Of a stretch of DNA of 64,000 nucleotides, positions 7,677 through 17,305 are shown piece by piece (position 1 is the stretch's first letter; every line of letters starts with the position of its first letter). The notes under the pieces were generated by a model. It made no database searches. It saw nothing but the letters and a program-made list of their open reading frames with translations, and was not told the origin of the DNA. The translations under genes and the position numbers were made by a program. The stretch is from Thalassospira tepidiphila MCCC 1A03514 (GTDB lineage: Bacteria > Pseudomonadota > Alphaproteobacteria > Rhodospirillales > Thalassospiraceae), in contig NZ_JPVZ01000006.1 of the NCBI RefSeq assembly GCF_001662875.1, forward strand, positions 177,374 to 241,373, in the 5' to 3' direction.

Positions 7677-9227
7677 TTATTGCGGCTGTGCCGGTGGCAG
7701 GTAAATACGCGCCAAAAGCCCGCCTTTCTGGGATTCTTCAAGGTATATTTCGCCACCATGCGCCCGGACGGCGGTGCGTGCGATTGCCATCCCAAGACCA
7801 ATACCGCCAGTATCACGATTGCGTGACGCTTCAATCCTGAAGAATGGCTCAAACACCTGTTCGCGTTGTTCGACCGGTATCCCCGGCCCGTCATCGGCAA
7901 TTTCGATCCACAGGCCGCCATCATCGGCATCGCGCACCGCGACCTCGACCGTATCGCCGAAGTTAAGGGCATTGGACACCAGATTGCCAAAGGCGCGCTT
8001 GATCGAAAGCGGCCGGCACGGATAAACCCGGGTATCGACCTCGCCAATATATCTGATTGGGCGTCCGGTTTCTGCCAGATCCTCGACCGCGGATTCAACA
8101 AGGGCAGTCAGATCGATCTTGCGGGTTTCCTCATTCGCGGTTTCTTCGCGGGCAAAGGTCATTGCCGCTTCGACCATCTGTTCCATTTCATCAAGGGTTT
8201 CGATGATGCGCGCACGGTTTTCCGGATCATCGACAAATTCGGCGCGCAGGCGCAGCGACGTAATTGGCGTACGCAGATCATGCGAAATGGCGGCCAGCAT
8301 CCTTGTGCGATCCTCGACAAAGCGTTTGAGGCGGGCAGTCATCCGGTTAAAGGCCCTTGTGGCGCGTCTGATTTCAATCGGACCGGTTTCAGGCACCGGT
8401 TCGGGATAATCCCCGCGCCCGACACGATCGGCTGCCTTTGTCAAAACGTCCCACGACCGGGAAATTCGGCGCGCCAGGAAAAAGGCAATCACGGCAATGA
8501 CAAGCCCGGATGCCAGAACACGCAAAAGATTGTCGAACACAAACCACGGCGGCGAGACGACCCCGCCAATCATGGCTTCCAGCCAGACATCGGGCGCTGT
8601 GCCGGTTGGCTCCCCGTCCGGACCAAGGATCCTGATCGGCACAACAAGGCGCATCACCGGCGAGGTATCGCAATCAAACCGGTCAAGGTAGCGCAACGAC
8701 CAAGGGGCTCGGCGATCATCATCACGGTCATCATCGCGATCATGATGATCATCGTCGTGGCCGGATCGCTCCATACGGTCACGTTCCAGAAACGCATCCT
8801 TTTCACGCCGGAGTGTTTTACGTTCCGTCCAGCATTCATCCTCGGACAGGATTTCAACCCGCGCCGGAACCCCGGTTTCAAGGTCCAGTGCCTCGTTCAA
8901 ACGCTGGCTCAGCGTGTCCGAGGTAAATCCGTCACCGGAAACCACATCACTTTCCGGCACCAGCCGCAGGCGGTTTTGCGGTGATTGCGCCACGCGCAAC
9001 ACATCGGCCCAGTTATCACGCGGGGTTGTTGTCAGAATGCGCGAAATTGCCGCCACCCGTGACAGGGCATAACCGCGCCGCTCAGACGCCACCGCATCCC
9101 GGCGTTCTTCGGCCAGCATGACACCAAGGACGATGTGGGTCAGGATGATTGCGCCCAACAGCAGACAGACAAGCTGCGCGGTCAGACTTTGCGGCCAAAG
9201 GCGTTTGATCAGGCGGCGCTTGGTCAT
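7677..9227 (-). CDS. Two-component sensor histidine kinase with His/Asp-rich periplasmic loop
   Basis: A 516-residue EnvZ-type kinase: TM1 (about 15-35), a periplasmic domain, TM2 (VLASGLVIAVIAFFLARRI), HAMP, the phospho-acceptor His in ISHDLRTP (about residue 316), and an ATPase domain with N box (NLVSNALNF), G1 (DDGPGIP) and G2 (GGIGLGMAI). The periplasmic domain holds a remarkable stretch of His, Asp and Arg around residues 155-180 (SGHDDDHHDRDDDRDDDRR) and two Cys, suggesting cation or metal sensing. The gene overlaps the regulator stop by 4 bp. Confidence 0.93.
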   Translation of the reverse strand: MTKRRLIKRLWPQSLTAQLVCLLLGAIILTHIVLGVMLAEERRDAVASERRGYALSRVAAISRILTTTPRDNWADVLRVAQSPQNRLRLVPESDVVSGDGFTSDTLSQRLNEALDLETGVPARVEILSEDECWTERKTLRREKDAFLERDRMERSGHDDDHHDRDDDRDDDRRAPWSLRYLDRFDCDTSPVMRLVVPIRILGPDGEPTGTAPDVWLEAMIGGVVSPPWFVFDNLLRVLASGLVIAVIAFFLARRISRSWDVLTKAADRVGRGDYPEPVPETGPIEIRRATRAFNRMTARLKRFVEDRTRMLAAISHDLRTPITSLRLRAEFVDDPENRARIIETLDEMEQMVEAAMTFAREETANEETRKIDLTALVESAVEDLAETGRPIRYIGEVDTRVYPCRPLSIKRAFGNLVSNALNFGDTVEVAVRDADDGGLWIEIADDGPGIPVEQREQVFEPFFRIEASRNRDTGGIGLGMAIARTAVRAHGGEIYLEESQKGGLLARIYLPPAQPQ

Positions 9228-9949
9228 TTTTCGGTCACCTCGCAGGTGAACATGTATCCCCCGCCCCAGACGGTCTTGATCAGGGTCGGGTTCTTGGCAT
9301 CATGTTCAATTTTCTTGCGCAGGCGGCTGACCTGATTATCGATGCTGCGATCAAACGGCACGGCTTCGCGCCCACGGGTTAGATCAAGCAACTGATCGCG
9401 GTTAAGCACCATGTTGGGATGTTCGACAAAGGCACAAAGCAGGCCATATTCCCCGGCACTGAGTGGCACGACCACATCATTGGCATCGCGCAATTCATGG
9501 CGGGTACGATCCAGCACCCAACGGTCAAAATGCACCTGCCCGCCCGGAAGCGGCCCCTTGCGCCCGACCGGAAGACTTTGCGCACGCCGCATCACGGCCT
9601 TGATCCGGGCCAGCAATTCGCGCGGATTAAACGGCTTGGCCAGATAATCATCCGCGCCCATCTCAAGACCGATGATGCGATCGGTTTCCTCGCCAAGGGC
9701 TGTCAGCATCACGACTGGCACATCATAGTTTTCACGCAGCCAGCGACACAAACTCAGCCCGTCTTCGCCCGGCATCATCAGATCGAGCACGATCAGGTCG
9801 GGTGCGATGTTATCCGCCATCAGCTTGCGCAACTCGCGCCCGTCAGATGCCAGTGTCACACGATATTCATGTTGACGCAGATACCGCCCCAAAAGGTCAC
9901 GGATATCACGATGGTCATCGACAACAAGAATGTGGGGCTGGTCGCTCAT
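9224..9949 (-). CDS. OmpR-family response regulator
   Basis: A 241-residue response regulator: receiver domain with acidic pair DD at 11-12, phosphorylated Asp56 (VLDLMMPGEDG), conserved Lys in YLAKPFNP, then a winged-helix DNA-binding domain (SIDNQVSRLRKKIE, TVWGGGYMF). ATG at 9949 has CAGGA about six bases upstream; an in-frame ATG at 9967 lacks a site. It is the first gene of a two-gene operon with the kinase, and divergent from the periplasmic protein at 10160, a likely target. Confidence 0.94.
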   Translation of the reverse strand: MSDQPHILVVDDHRDIRDLLGRYLRQHEYRVTLASDGRELRKLMADNIAPDLIVLDLMMPGEDGLSLCRWLRENYDVPVVMLTALGEETDRIIGLEMGADDYLAKPFNPRELLARIKAVMRRAQSLPVGRKGPLPGGQVHFDRWVLDRTRHELRDANDVVVPLSAGEYGLLCAFVEHPNMVLNRDQLLDLTRGREAVPFDRSIDNQVSRLRKKIEHDAKNPTLIKTVWGGGYMFTCEVTEK

Positions 9950-10159
9950 ATGCGGTCCTGAAATCAAAATCGTCTGTGAAGCCTAACCTAACGCGTCGTC
10001 AGTTCCGGCAGAAACGGCAATTTGTATCAGATTGTCGCAAAACGGCCTTTTGGCAAAGCTTGCGACCATTTTGCCCGTTCGCCGGGATCATTTCGCGACA
10101 ATCATAGGCGATAACGGGCTTCAACACATTGATCCCCCACAAACCTGATGAGGTCCCCG

Positions 10160-10810
10160 ATGAAACGCAAAACCACCCTTAAACTTGCCGCGGCCCTGAT
10201 TGCCACCACCATGATCGCAACCCCGTTTGCGGCGACTTATGCATCGCCTGGCGAACGCGAACATAAAGGCGAATATATGCGCGGTGAACACGGTGAATAC
10301 GGCGAACATGGCAAGTACGGCAAAGGCGGCATGTTCCATGGCGAAGGCCGCGCACGCGCCGTACCCTTGACCATTGATGAAGCCCGCACGCTGGTTGATG
10401 CGATGCTTTTGAAAATGGGTGAACCCAACCTTAAGACCGGTGATGCCAAGGCCTCCGAACAGGCTGGCAAGATTGATGTTGTCTTGCTGAATGTCAGTGG
10501 TGATGTGGTCGAGGTTCTGAAATTTGATGAAAAAACCGGCCGCATGGATCGCGGCTCCCGTCATGACCTGCGCAAACTGATCGGCAAACCGAACAAAGAC
10601 AAGGCCGCACGTTTTGATCGCAAATTCACCGCCGATCAGATGACGCTTCTGGCCAATGCGATGGTGATCCGGTTTGGCAATGGTGAGCTTAAACTGGGTG
10701 ACATCACCGAAACCCCGCGCGGTACCTATACCGCCACCGTCACCAACCAGGCCGGTGACATCGTCCGCGAAATGGAACTCAGCAGCGTGACCGGTCGCCC
10801 GATCAGCTGA
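10160..10810 (+). CDS. Periplasmic protein with His/Glu/Gly-rich segment and two PepSY-like repeats
   Basis: About 216 residues. A Sec signal peptide (MKRKTTLKLAAALIATTMIATPFAATYA) is followed by a His/Glu/Gly-rich segment (EREHKGEYMRGEHGEYGEHG). Two related units of about 60 residues follow, each starting with a helix (LTIDEARTLVDAMLLKMG and FTADQMTLLANAMVIRFG) and ending in a strand and a TGR turn, like PepSY-type repeats. ATG at 10160 follows GAGG; the ATG at 10148 would extend the signal peptide by four residues. Its composition mirrors the sensor loop of the divergent kinase, so it may be a metal-binding or envelope-stress target. Confidence 0.75.
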   Translation: MKRKTTLKLAAALIATTMIATPFAATYASPGEREHKGEYMRGEHGEYGEHGKYGKGGMFHGEGRARAVPLTIDEARTLVDAMLLKMGEPNLKTGDAKASEQAGKIDVVLLNVSGDVVEVLKFDEKTGRMDRGSRHDLRKLIGKPNKDKAARFDRKFTADQMTLLANAMVIRFGNGELKLGDITETPRGTYTATVTNQAGDIVREMELSSVTGRPIS

Positions 10811-10883
10811 TCGGTCCGTCAAAACCCAACCTTCCCCGGTCCGGGGACTTCCCCCATCCCAACCGATACCCCGGACCCGCCTG

Positions 10884-10913
10884 CGCCCCCAAGGCTCCAC
10901 TTGGGGGCGTTTT
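10884..10913 (+). terminator. Rho-independent terminator after the PepSY-like gene
   Basis: Stem CGCCCCCAAG (10884-10893) with CTTGGGGGCG (10900-10909), then TTTTGCGTTTT. Confidence 0.8.
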
Positions 10914-11022
10914 GCGTTTTGGCGTTTAACTTCATCGGCTTGTCACGCAATTGGGTTTGACGGCTTTGCGTAATCCAAGCATTGTTACGCGCTTCTGCAA
11001 CGCGCCCCATGAAAGAAGCACC

Positions 11023-11475
11023 ATGACGACCAACGCCCCAAAACCCGCCCCCAGAACAGCCACCCTTGATGATATCCCCGCATTAACAGCCCTTTGGCAG
11101 GAAACCGGGATTTATCGCCCGTATAATCCGCCAGAATGGGATGTGCGCTTCGCGCTTGAAAGCAGCGAAGCCACCCTTTTTATTTGGGAAGATAACAGCG
11201 ATAACATTATCGGCTCCATCATGGCGGGTCATGATGGGCACCGTGGCTGGGTCTATTATATGGCCGTAACACCAAGTTTGCAGAAATCAGGGCTGGGTCG
11301 CCGCCTGATGGAGGTCGGGGAAAACTGGCTGCGCGATCAGGGTGTCTGGCGCATGCAATTGATGGTGCGCGCGGATAACCATGCGACACAGGATTTCTAT
11401 CACCATCTTGGCTATCGCGCGTGCGACGTCACCGTGATGCAAAAGGACATCAATACCCCGCCTGCCGACCGTTAA
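11023..11475 (+). CDS. GNAT family acetyltransferase, YpeA-like
   Basis: A 150-residue GNAT N-acetyltransferase. The acetyl-CoA binding motif A is visible (YYMAVTPSLQKSGLGRRLM) and the C-terminal motif B follows (MVRADNHATQDFYHHLGY). It most resembles the YpeA group, whose substrate is not known. The ATG at 11023 has AAAGAA upstream; the frame is open further back but without a better start. Confidence 0.85.
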   Translation: MTTNAPKPAPRTATLDDIPALTALWQETGIYRPYNPPEWDVRFALESSEATLFIWEDNSDNIIGSIMAGHDGHRGWVYYMAVTPSLQKSGLGRRLMEVGENWLRDQGVWRMQLMVRADNHATQDFYHHLGYRACDVTVMQKDINTPPADR

Positions 11476-11487
11476 GGCACCAGAACA

Positions 11488-13275
11488 TTACATGGCATCG
11501 GCGATGGTCGATGCCGCGTTTTGTTCCGAGGGGGCTGGTTCCTGCTGATTTTTAATCGCGATGGTCGCATGGGCAATCCGGCGTGCGCGCTCATACAGGC
11601 GGTTGATGCGTTCGACCATCGCGACCTCAATCCTGTAACGGCGAATATCAAGATCGCGCGGGCCGATTTCATCGCTGACCTTGCGCAGGGTCGTATCAAG
11701 CTTGGTGGTGAACTCCGCCTTGCGATGAAGCACACGATTGGCGGCCTCCAGATCCTCGGCCGAAAAGGCGGTCATCGCCTGTTTCAGGCAATCTTCGGCA
11801 ATCTCGTAAAGCTCTGCCATTTTCTGGCGGTTTTCGTCTGACGGCATGTGGCGAATATCAAGCCACTCGCCGACCAGCTTGACCATTTCCTCGCTGATCA
11901 GATCGCCAACAGCTTCAAGATGGTTGCTGACCGCAAGCTCGTTCTGCATGCGGTTGAGGTCAGCTGCCAGCAGTTCCGCACGCGGCAGTTTCGCCGCAAA
12001 CAGCGCAATCGCGTCTTGCAGGCTATCGACCCCGTCATCCAATTCGCCAAGCTTTTTAAGCTTCGGGCGTGTCGGGTTGCGCAGGTTTTCACGCCCACGG
12101 CGCACGACATCAATCACCACATCGCCCATATGCATGACTTCATTACGCAACAAACTAAGGGCTGCTGCCGGGGCTATGGTCAGTTCGTGGATGACGTATT
12201 TCGGCTCCGGGCTGAGGCGCGGTTCGGTATCGATTTCGGCCGGGACCAGCTTTTCAATCAGGCGTGCTATTGCGGGGACAAAGCCGATCATCAGGATGAC
12301 GTTGGCGACGTTGAAAATGGTGTGCGCGTTGGCAATTTCACGTGCAATATCGACGGTTTCGGCGGTGCGCCCGGTGGTGATGAACTCCACAAGCGTCACC
12401 AGATGATCAATAAATGGCAGCCAGATCAAAACCCCGACCACATTAAACAGGATATGGCCAAGGGCGGTTCGGAACGCATCGCGGTTCTTGCCAATCGTCA
12501 CCAACAGGGCCGTAACACAGGTACCGATATTGGCCCCGAAAATAAGCGCGATCCCGCTATCAAGCGGCACCAACCCCTGCCCGGCCAGAACAATGACAAT
12601 CCCCATGGTCGCCGCACTTGATTGCACCAGCGCAGTGAACGCCGCCGCAACCAGCATGGCGAGAAACGGATTGCGCATCTGGCCCATCACATCGATGAAC
12701 GGGCCATAGGTCCGAAGCGGTTCCATGGCATCACTCATCATGCCCATGCCAAAGAACAGCATCCCCATGCCCAGCACTGCCTTGCCGATCAGCGTAAACC
12801 GCTTGCGATCGGCCAACATTGTCATGGCAAAGCCAATCGCGATGACAAGCGGCGCAATGGCATCAATCCGAAAGGCGATGATTTGCGCGGTCAGGGTACT
12901 GCCGACATTGGCGCCCATGATCACGGCAATCGATTGCGCAAACGGCATCAGTCCGGCCGATACAAACCCGACCACCAGCACGGTCGTAACACTTGAAGAT
13001 TGTACCAACCCGGTAATGACCGCACCCGAAACTGCCGCCCAAATGCGATTGCGCGTCATGCCAGACAAAACGCGGCGTAGCCTTGCCCCGGCAAGGGTTT
13101 TAAGCGCGCCGGCAAGGTGATCCATCCCGTATAAAAACAGGGCCAACCCGCCAACCAAACCGATGGCCATCGACCAGGTATCAAGCGAAGGCGCGTCGTC
13201 CGCCGCCCATGCCGCCGAGTTGGTCAGAAGGAGCAAGAGCGCGCTTGCAAGGATGGATTTCAGGATGGGTGGCAT
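11488..13275 (-). CDS. Na/Pi cotransporter family protein with PhoU-like C-terminal domain
   Basis: About 595 residues. A signal-like first segment leads into two repeats of the Na/Pi-cotransporter II family, each with the hallmark Gln-Ser-Ser motif (VQSSSVTTVLVVGF and VQSSAATMGIVIVLAG), about nine membrane segments, and a cytoplasmic helical C-terminal domain of some 200 residues (EELAVSNHLEAVGDLISEEM) of the PhoU type. Expected role: sodium-coupled phosphate movement across the inner membrane. ATG at 13275 gives the best signal-like N-terminus, but the ribosome site is weak. It is transcribed toward the GNAT gene and ends 12 bp from it. Confidence 0.9.
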   Translation of the reverse strand: MPPILKSILASALLLLLTNSAAWAADDAPSLDTWSMAIGLVGGLALFLYGMDHLAGALKTLAGARLRRVLSGMTRNRIWAAVSGAVITGLVQSSSVTTVLVVGFVSAGLMPFAQSIAVIMGANVGSTLTAQIIAFRIDAIAPLVIAIGFAMTMLADRKRFTLIGKAVLGMGMLFFGMGMMSDAMEPLRTYGPFIDVMGQMRNPFLAMLVAAAFTALVQSSAATMGIVIVLAGQGLVPLDSGIALIFGANIGTCVTALLVTIGKNRDAFRTALGHILFNVVGVLIWLPFIDHLVTLVEFITTGRTAETVDIAREIANAHTIFNVANVILMIGFVPAIARLIEKLVPAEIDTEPRLSPEPKYVIHELTIAPAAALSLLRNEVMHMGDVVIDVVRRGRENLRNPTRPKLKKLGELDDGVDSLQDAIALFAAKLPRAELLAADLNRMQNELAVSNHLEAVGDLISEEMVKLVGEWLDIRHMPSDENRQKMAELYEIAEDCLKQAMTAFSAEDLEAANRVLHRKAEFTTKLDTTLRKVSDEIGPRDLDIRRYRIEVAMVERINRLYERARRIAHATIAIKNQQEPAPSEQNAASTIADAM

Positions 13276-13466
13276 TGGGCACCGGTCGAGGTAATCGGTT
13301 GAAAACAAACCGACCATAGCGCAGTTTGGGGACTAAACCCAATCGGATGTTTAGCCCCTTGCCAAACTGTCAGGTGGCAGACATTCCACCAGCCCAGCCT
13401 AGCCCACCGCCGCGCCCGACAAACGATCCGGTGATCACGCCCAACAGTTTGCGGGCAATCATTGAA

Positions 13467-15011
13467 TTATTCGGCGGCAACCGATTTATGATCTGGTTTT
13501 TCCTGTGCCAGACGTTCGCGCAGGACCGCAACCTGATCGCCTGACAACCGCAGACCAAGCTTCGAGCGACGCCAGATCAGGTCATCAAGATCACGCACCC
13601 ATTCGTTTTCGATCAGGTAGCGGACTTCGGCCTCATACAGGTCATGACCATAACATTTGCCAAGATCACCAACACTTTTGGCATCACCAACAATCTGGTC
13701 GATCCTTGTGCCATAGGCGCGCAGCAAACGTTTGAGCATCACCGCATTCATCCAGTCATAGCGCGCGGCATAATCGGCAAAGGCCGCCTCATAGGATGCA
13801 TTTGGGAAATCCCCGCCCGGCAGCACGGCATTTGCCGTCCATGGGGTATCCTTGGTGCCCAGTTCCTTTGAGATGATCTGAAGCGCGTGTTCGGCAAGCT
13901 TGCGATAGGTGGTGATTTTGCCACCGAACACATGCAGTGCCGGCGCCTGATCACCGTTGGCTTCCAGTTTAAGGGTGTAGTCACGCGATACCTTGGAGGC
14001 GTTTGCTTCCGCGCCTTCACCGGCATAAAGCGGCCGCACCCCGGAATAGGTCCAGACGACATCGTCAGATGCGATCGGCTTTTTGAAATAGCCTCTGGCA
14101 AGCTTGCAAAGGTAATCGATCTCGTCCTGATCAATCTTGACCTTGGCCGGATCGCCCTTGAAATCGACATCGGTGGTACCGATCAGGGTGAAGTCATCCT
14201 GATAGGGAATGGCAAACACAATTCGGCCATCGCCGTTCTGGAAGATATAGCAGAAATCATGGTCAAACATCTTGGGCACGACAATATGGCTGCCCTTGAC
14301 CAGACGGATGTTGGCCTTGGTATCGGACTTAACCACACCGTTTTCCGGATTGATCAGATCGGCACACCACGGACCAGCGGCATTGATCAACATGCGGCCT
14401 GACACCGAACGGTTTTCGCCGGTTTCCTGATCGCGCAGCGTCACGTTCCACCCATCGCCTGCGCGATTTGCCCCGACACATTCGGTGCGGGTCAAAATCT
14501 CTGCCCCCATGTCCTTTGCGTCCATCGCATTGAGGACCACAAGCCGCGCATCATCGACCCAGCAATCGGAATAGGCAAAGCCCTTTGTCATTTCATCACG
14601 CAGCGGCGCACCCGATACGTGTTTGGCAAATGAAATGCCCTCGGACGCCGGAAGCTTTTTACGCCCGCCAAGATGGTCATACAGGAATAATCCAAGACGG
14701 ATCATCCAGGCCGGACGCAGATCATTGCGATGTGGCAGCACGAAACGCAGCGGCCAGATGATATGCGGCGCATTATCCAGCAATACTTCGCGTTCGGTCA
14801 GCGCTTCGCGCACCAGACGGAACTCGTAATGCTCCAGATAGCGCAATCCGCCATGGATCAGCTTGGTACTGGCCGACGAGGTGGCACTGGCCAGATCATC
14901 TTTTTCACACAGCAACACGCGAAGGCCCCGGCCCGCCGCATCGCGTGCGATCCCGGCACCGTTAATGCCGCCGCCAATAATGATCAGGTCATAGTTTGAA
15001 GTGCCAGCCAT
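13467..15011 (-). CDS. glpD: Aerobic glycerol-3-phosphate dehydrogenase
   Basis: A 514-residue FAD enzyme that oxidises glycerol 3-phosphate to dihydroxyacetone phosphate at the membrane and feeds quinone. The FAD-binding motif is at the N-terminus (DLIIIGGGINGAGIARDAA), then TSSASTKLIHGGLRYLE and the C-terminal GlpD domain (LGKCYGHDLYEAEVRYLI). Length is typical. No other glp gene is adjacent. The promoter region has TTTCGAA words that could be a GlpR-type operator. Confidence 0.95.
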   Translation of the reverse strand: MAGTSNYDLIIIGGGINGAGIARDAAGRGLRVLLCEKDDLASATSSASTKLIHGGLRYLEHYEFRLVREALTEREVLLDNAPHIIWPLRFVLPHRNDLRPAWMIRLGLFLYDHLGGRKKLPASEGISFAKHVSGAPLRDEMTKGFAYSDCWVDDARLVVLNAMDAKDMGAEILTRTECVGANRAGDGWNVTLRDQETGENRSVSGRMLINAAGPWCADLINPENGVVKSDTKANIRLVKGSHIVVPKMFDHDFCYIFQNGDGRIVFAIPYQDDFTLIGTTDVDFKGDPAKVKIDQDEIDYLCKLARGYFKKPIASDDVVWTYSGVRPLYAGEGAEANASKVSRDYTLKLEANGDQAPALHVFGGKITTYRKLAEHALQIISKELGTKDTPWTANAVLPGGDFPNASYEAAFADYAARYDWMNAVMLKRLLRAYGTRIDQIVGDAKSVGDLGKCYGHDLYEAEVRYLIENEWVRDLDDLIWRRSKLGLRLSGDQVAVLRERLAQEKPDHKSVAAE

Positions 15012-15062
15012 CGGGGCCTCTCATCACAGAAGGAAAACTCGTTAAGCTTCAAAATAGTTCAT

Positions 15063-15086
15063 TTTCGAAAATTTTCAAGTTTCGAA
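15063..15086. promoter_or_regulatory. Possible DeoR/GlpR-type operator ahead of glpD
   Basis: Two TTTCGAA words (15063-15069 and 15080-15086), 17 bp apart, lie 52-75 bp upstream of the glpD start. TTCG-containing repeats are typical of DeoR-family repressors such as GlpR. A further TTCGTGAACGAA palindrome lies at about 15184-15195. No regulator gene is in the window. Confidence 0.3.
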
Positions 15087-15204
15087 TTGTGACATTTATT
15101 CGACACAGCCATGCGCCTCTTGCACGCAGACACTTCAGTTATGCCTGATAAACCCGAATCAACCACAGGAAAGAAAACGTTCATTCGTGAACGAAAATGA
15201 AAAA

Positions 15205-15228
15205 CCCCGCCTGAGGTTCAGACGGGGC
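15205..15228 (-). terminator. Rho-independent terminator of asnB
   Basis: On the minus strand CCCCGTCTGA, loop ACC(T), TCAGGCGGGG, then TTTTT; it lies 50 bp beyond the asnB stop. Confidence 0.8.
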
Positions 15229-15277
15229 TCAAAGAATGCGTAAAACGCAAGATGTAAGGGGAAGACGTTAGACTAAA

Positions 15278-17212
15278 TCAGGCCAGCCAGCGTTTCTGCC
15301 AATCAGACAGCATCGCAATCGTCCAAAGCTGATGGCCCCAATTGCGCTTGCCCGACATATGCTCGGACCGGAGTTTTTCGATCTGGCGGCGATCCAGACC
15401 AAAATCGGTATAAAGCGCTTCATTGGCCAGATGGTCGCCCATCCATTCATGAAGCGGCCCGCGCAGCCACTGGGCCAACGGCACGCCAAAGCCGGTTTTC
15501 GGCCGGTCAATCATTTCGCGCGGGACATATTTATACAGGATCTGGCGCAGGGCATATTTGCCGACCGATCCGTTCATCTTAAGCCGGGCGGGCAAACGCC
15601 AGCCAAACTCGATCACGCGGTGATCAATGAACGGCACGCGCACTTCAAGCGAATTGGCCATCGATGCCCGGTCGACCTTGGTCAGAACATCATCGACCAT
15701 ATACATCATCGTATCCATGGCCTGCATGGAGGACACATAATCGAGATGACGGTTGCGACAGAACTTCTCGCCCGGCACCCGGAATTTCTTGCTCGATGCA
15801 TGCTTGCCGCGCAACTTGTCAGGGTCAAACAGCGAAATCAGCGCATGATAACGATCAATATCATCACGGATCGCCAGAAGTGGCGCGGCCTTGTGGATTT
15901 TATCGCCAATCGCACTGGTCGACTTCTTGCCCGGAATCAGCCCGACAAGCTTGTCCCAATGATCGGGCGAAAGCATGGTAAGGCCGCGCGACACAAGCCC
16001 GCTGCCAAATGGAATGCTACCAGCCGCGGCGCTTAATTGCTTGGCCCACAAATAGCGGTTATAGCCGCCAAAAGTCTCATCCCCACCATCGCCCGAAAGG
16101 GCCACGGTAACGTGTTTGCGGGTCAGGGCAGAGATCAGATAGGTCGGAATGGCCGAGCTGTCAAAGAACGGCTCGTCATAGGTTTCCGAAAGCTTCGGCA
16201 CCAAATCAAGCGCATCTTTTGGCGTGACATAAAGTTCGGTATGGTCGGTTTTTAGGTGCTTGGCGACTTCACCGGCGAAGGCGGCCTCGTTAAAGGCCTC
16301 GTCCTCGAACCCGACAGAGAATGTCTTGACCGGCCGGTCTGAAACCGACTGCATCAGGGCAACGACGGTTGAGGAATCAATCCCGCCCGACAAAAATGCC
16401 CCCAACGGCACATCGGCCACCATGCGGCGTTGCACCGCATCGCGCAGCAAATCTTCAAGCGCATCAATCGCACTTTGATCATCGCCGCTCCAGGCATGCG
16501 TCTGACCGTTAAGCACCGCATCTTCGACCGACCAATAGGCATTTTCGGTCGCCTGATCATGCGATGAAATTTCAAGGATGTGACCGGGCTTGAGCATCTT
16601 GGCATGGGCATAGATCGAAAGCCCGGAAGGCACATAGCCAAAGCGCAGATACGCATCAAGGCCGGTCTGATTGACCTCGCGCGAGATGGCGTCACCTGCC
16701 AGCAATCCTTTGACTTCGGACGCGAAACCGATATGGCCATCATAGCGCGACCAGTAAAGCGGCTTGATGCCCAGCCGATCACGCACAAGGAACAGTTTTT
16801 TCTTCTGCCGGTCCCAAAGCGCGATGGCGAACATGCCAATCAGGCGCTTGATGGTATCGCGTAGGCCCCAATGGGCAATGCATTCAAGGATGACTTCGGT
16901 ATCTGAATGGCCGCGCCACGTGATGTTGGCCGAGGCCAGCTTTTCACGCAGTTCCGGGGCGTTATAGATCTCGCCATTATAGACCATGACATAACGGCCA
17001 TTGGAGGAATGCATCGGCTGTTTGCCGGCATCGGATAGATCAATGATGGCAAGGCGGCGCTGCCCAAGGGCAATACCCTCTTGCTCATCAAGCCAGACAT
17101 CGCCGCCATCCGGGCCACGGTGATACAGCGCATCATTCATGCGCGACACACGATCGCCCAAGCGCGTTGCATCAGCTTGTTCAGACAGCCATAAACCGGC
17201 AATTCCACACAT
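15278..17212 (-). CDS. asnB: Asparagine synthase (glutamine-hydrolysing)
   Basis: A 644-residue class B asparagine synthetase. The N-terminal Ntn glutaminase domain starts with the catalytic Cys2 (MCGIAGLW) and contains YHRGPDGGD and MVYNGEIYN. The synthetase domain has the ATP pyrophosphatase loop (LSGGIDSSTVVALM) and VALSGDGGDETFGGYNRY. It makes Asn from Asp, ATP and Gln ammonia; relatives in surface polysaccharide clusters amidate other substrates, but no such genes are nearby. Confidence 0.93.
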   Translation of the reverse strand: MCGIAGLWLSEQADATRLGDRVSRMNDALYHRGPDGGDVWLDEQEGIALGQRRLAIIDLSDAGKQPMHSSNGRYVMVYNGEIYNAPELREKLASANITWRGHSDTEVILECIAHWGLRDTIKRLIGMFAIALWDRQKKKLFLVRDRLGIKPLYWSRYDGHIGFASEVKGLLAGDAISREVNQTGLDAYLRFGYVPSGLSIYAHAKMLKPGHILEISSHDQATENAYWSVEDAVLNGQTHAWSGDDQSAIDALEDLLRDAVQRRMVADVPLGAFLSGGIDSSTVVALMQSVSDRPVKTFSVGFEDEAFNEAAFAGEVAKHLKTDHTELYVTPKDALDLVPKLSETYDEPFFDSSAIPTYLISALTRKHVTVALSGDGGDETFGGYNRYLWAKQLSAAAGSIPFGSGLVSRGLTMLSPDHWDKLVGLIPGKKSTSAIGDKIHKAAPLLAIRDDIDRYHALISLFDPDKLRGKHASSKKFRVPGEKFCRNRHLDYVSSMQAMDTMMYMVDDVLTKVDRASMANSLEVRVPFIDHRVIEFGWRLPARLKMNGSVGKYALRQILYKYVPREMIDRPKTGFGVPLAQWLRGPLHEWMGDHLANEALYTDFGLDRRQIEKLRSEHMSGKRNWGHQLWTIAMLSDWQKRWLA

Positions 17213-17305
17213 GAAAATATCCTGTAAAGCCCTGCCGTTACTTAAAACAATAACGGTGTGCCCTACAATGAAAACATTCGCAAAAGCCGGGTAATTCGAC
17301 GATTT

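Noticed and set aside
7866..8984. Plus-strand frame of 372 codons opposite the histidine kinase
   Set aside because: It mirrors the kinase codon pattern and shows no family motif; typical shadow in GC-rich DNA.
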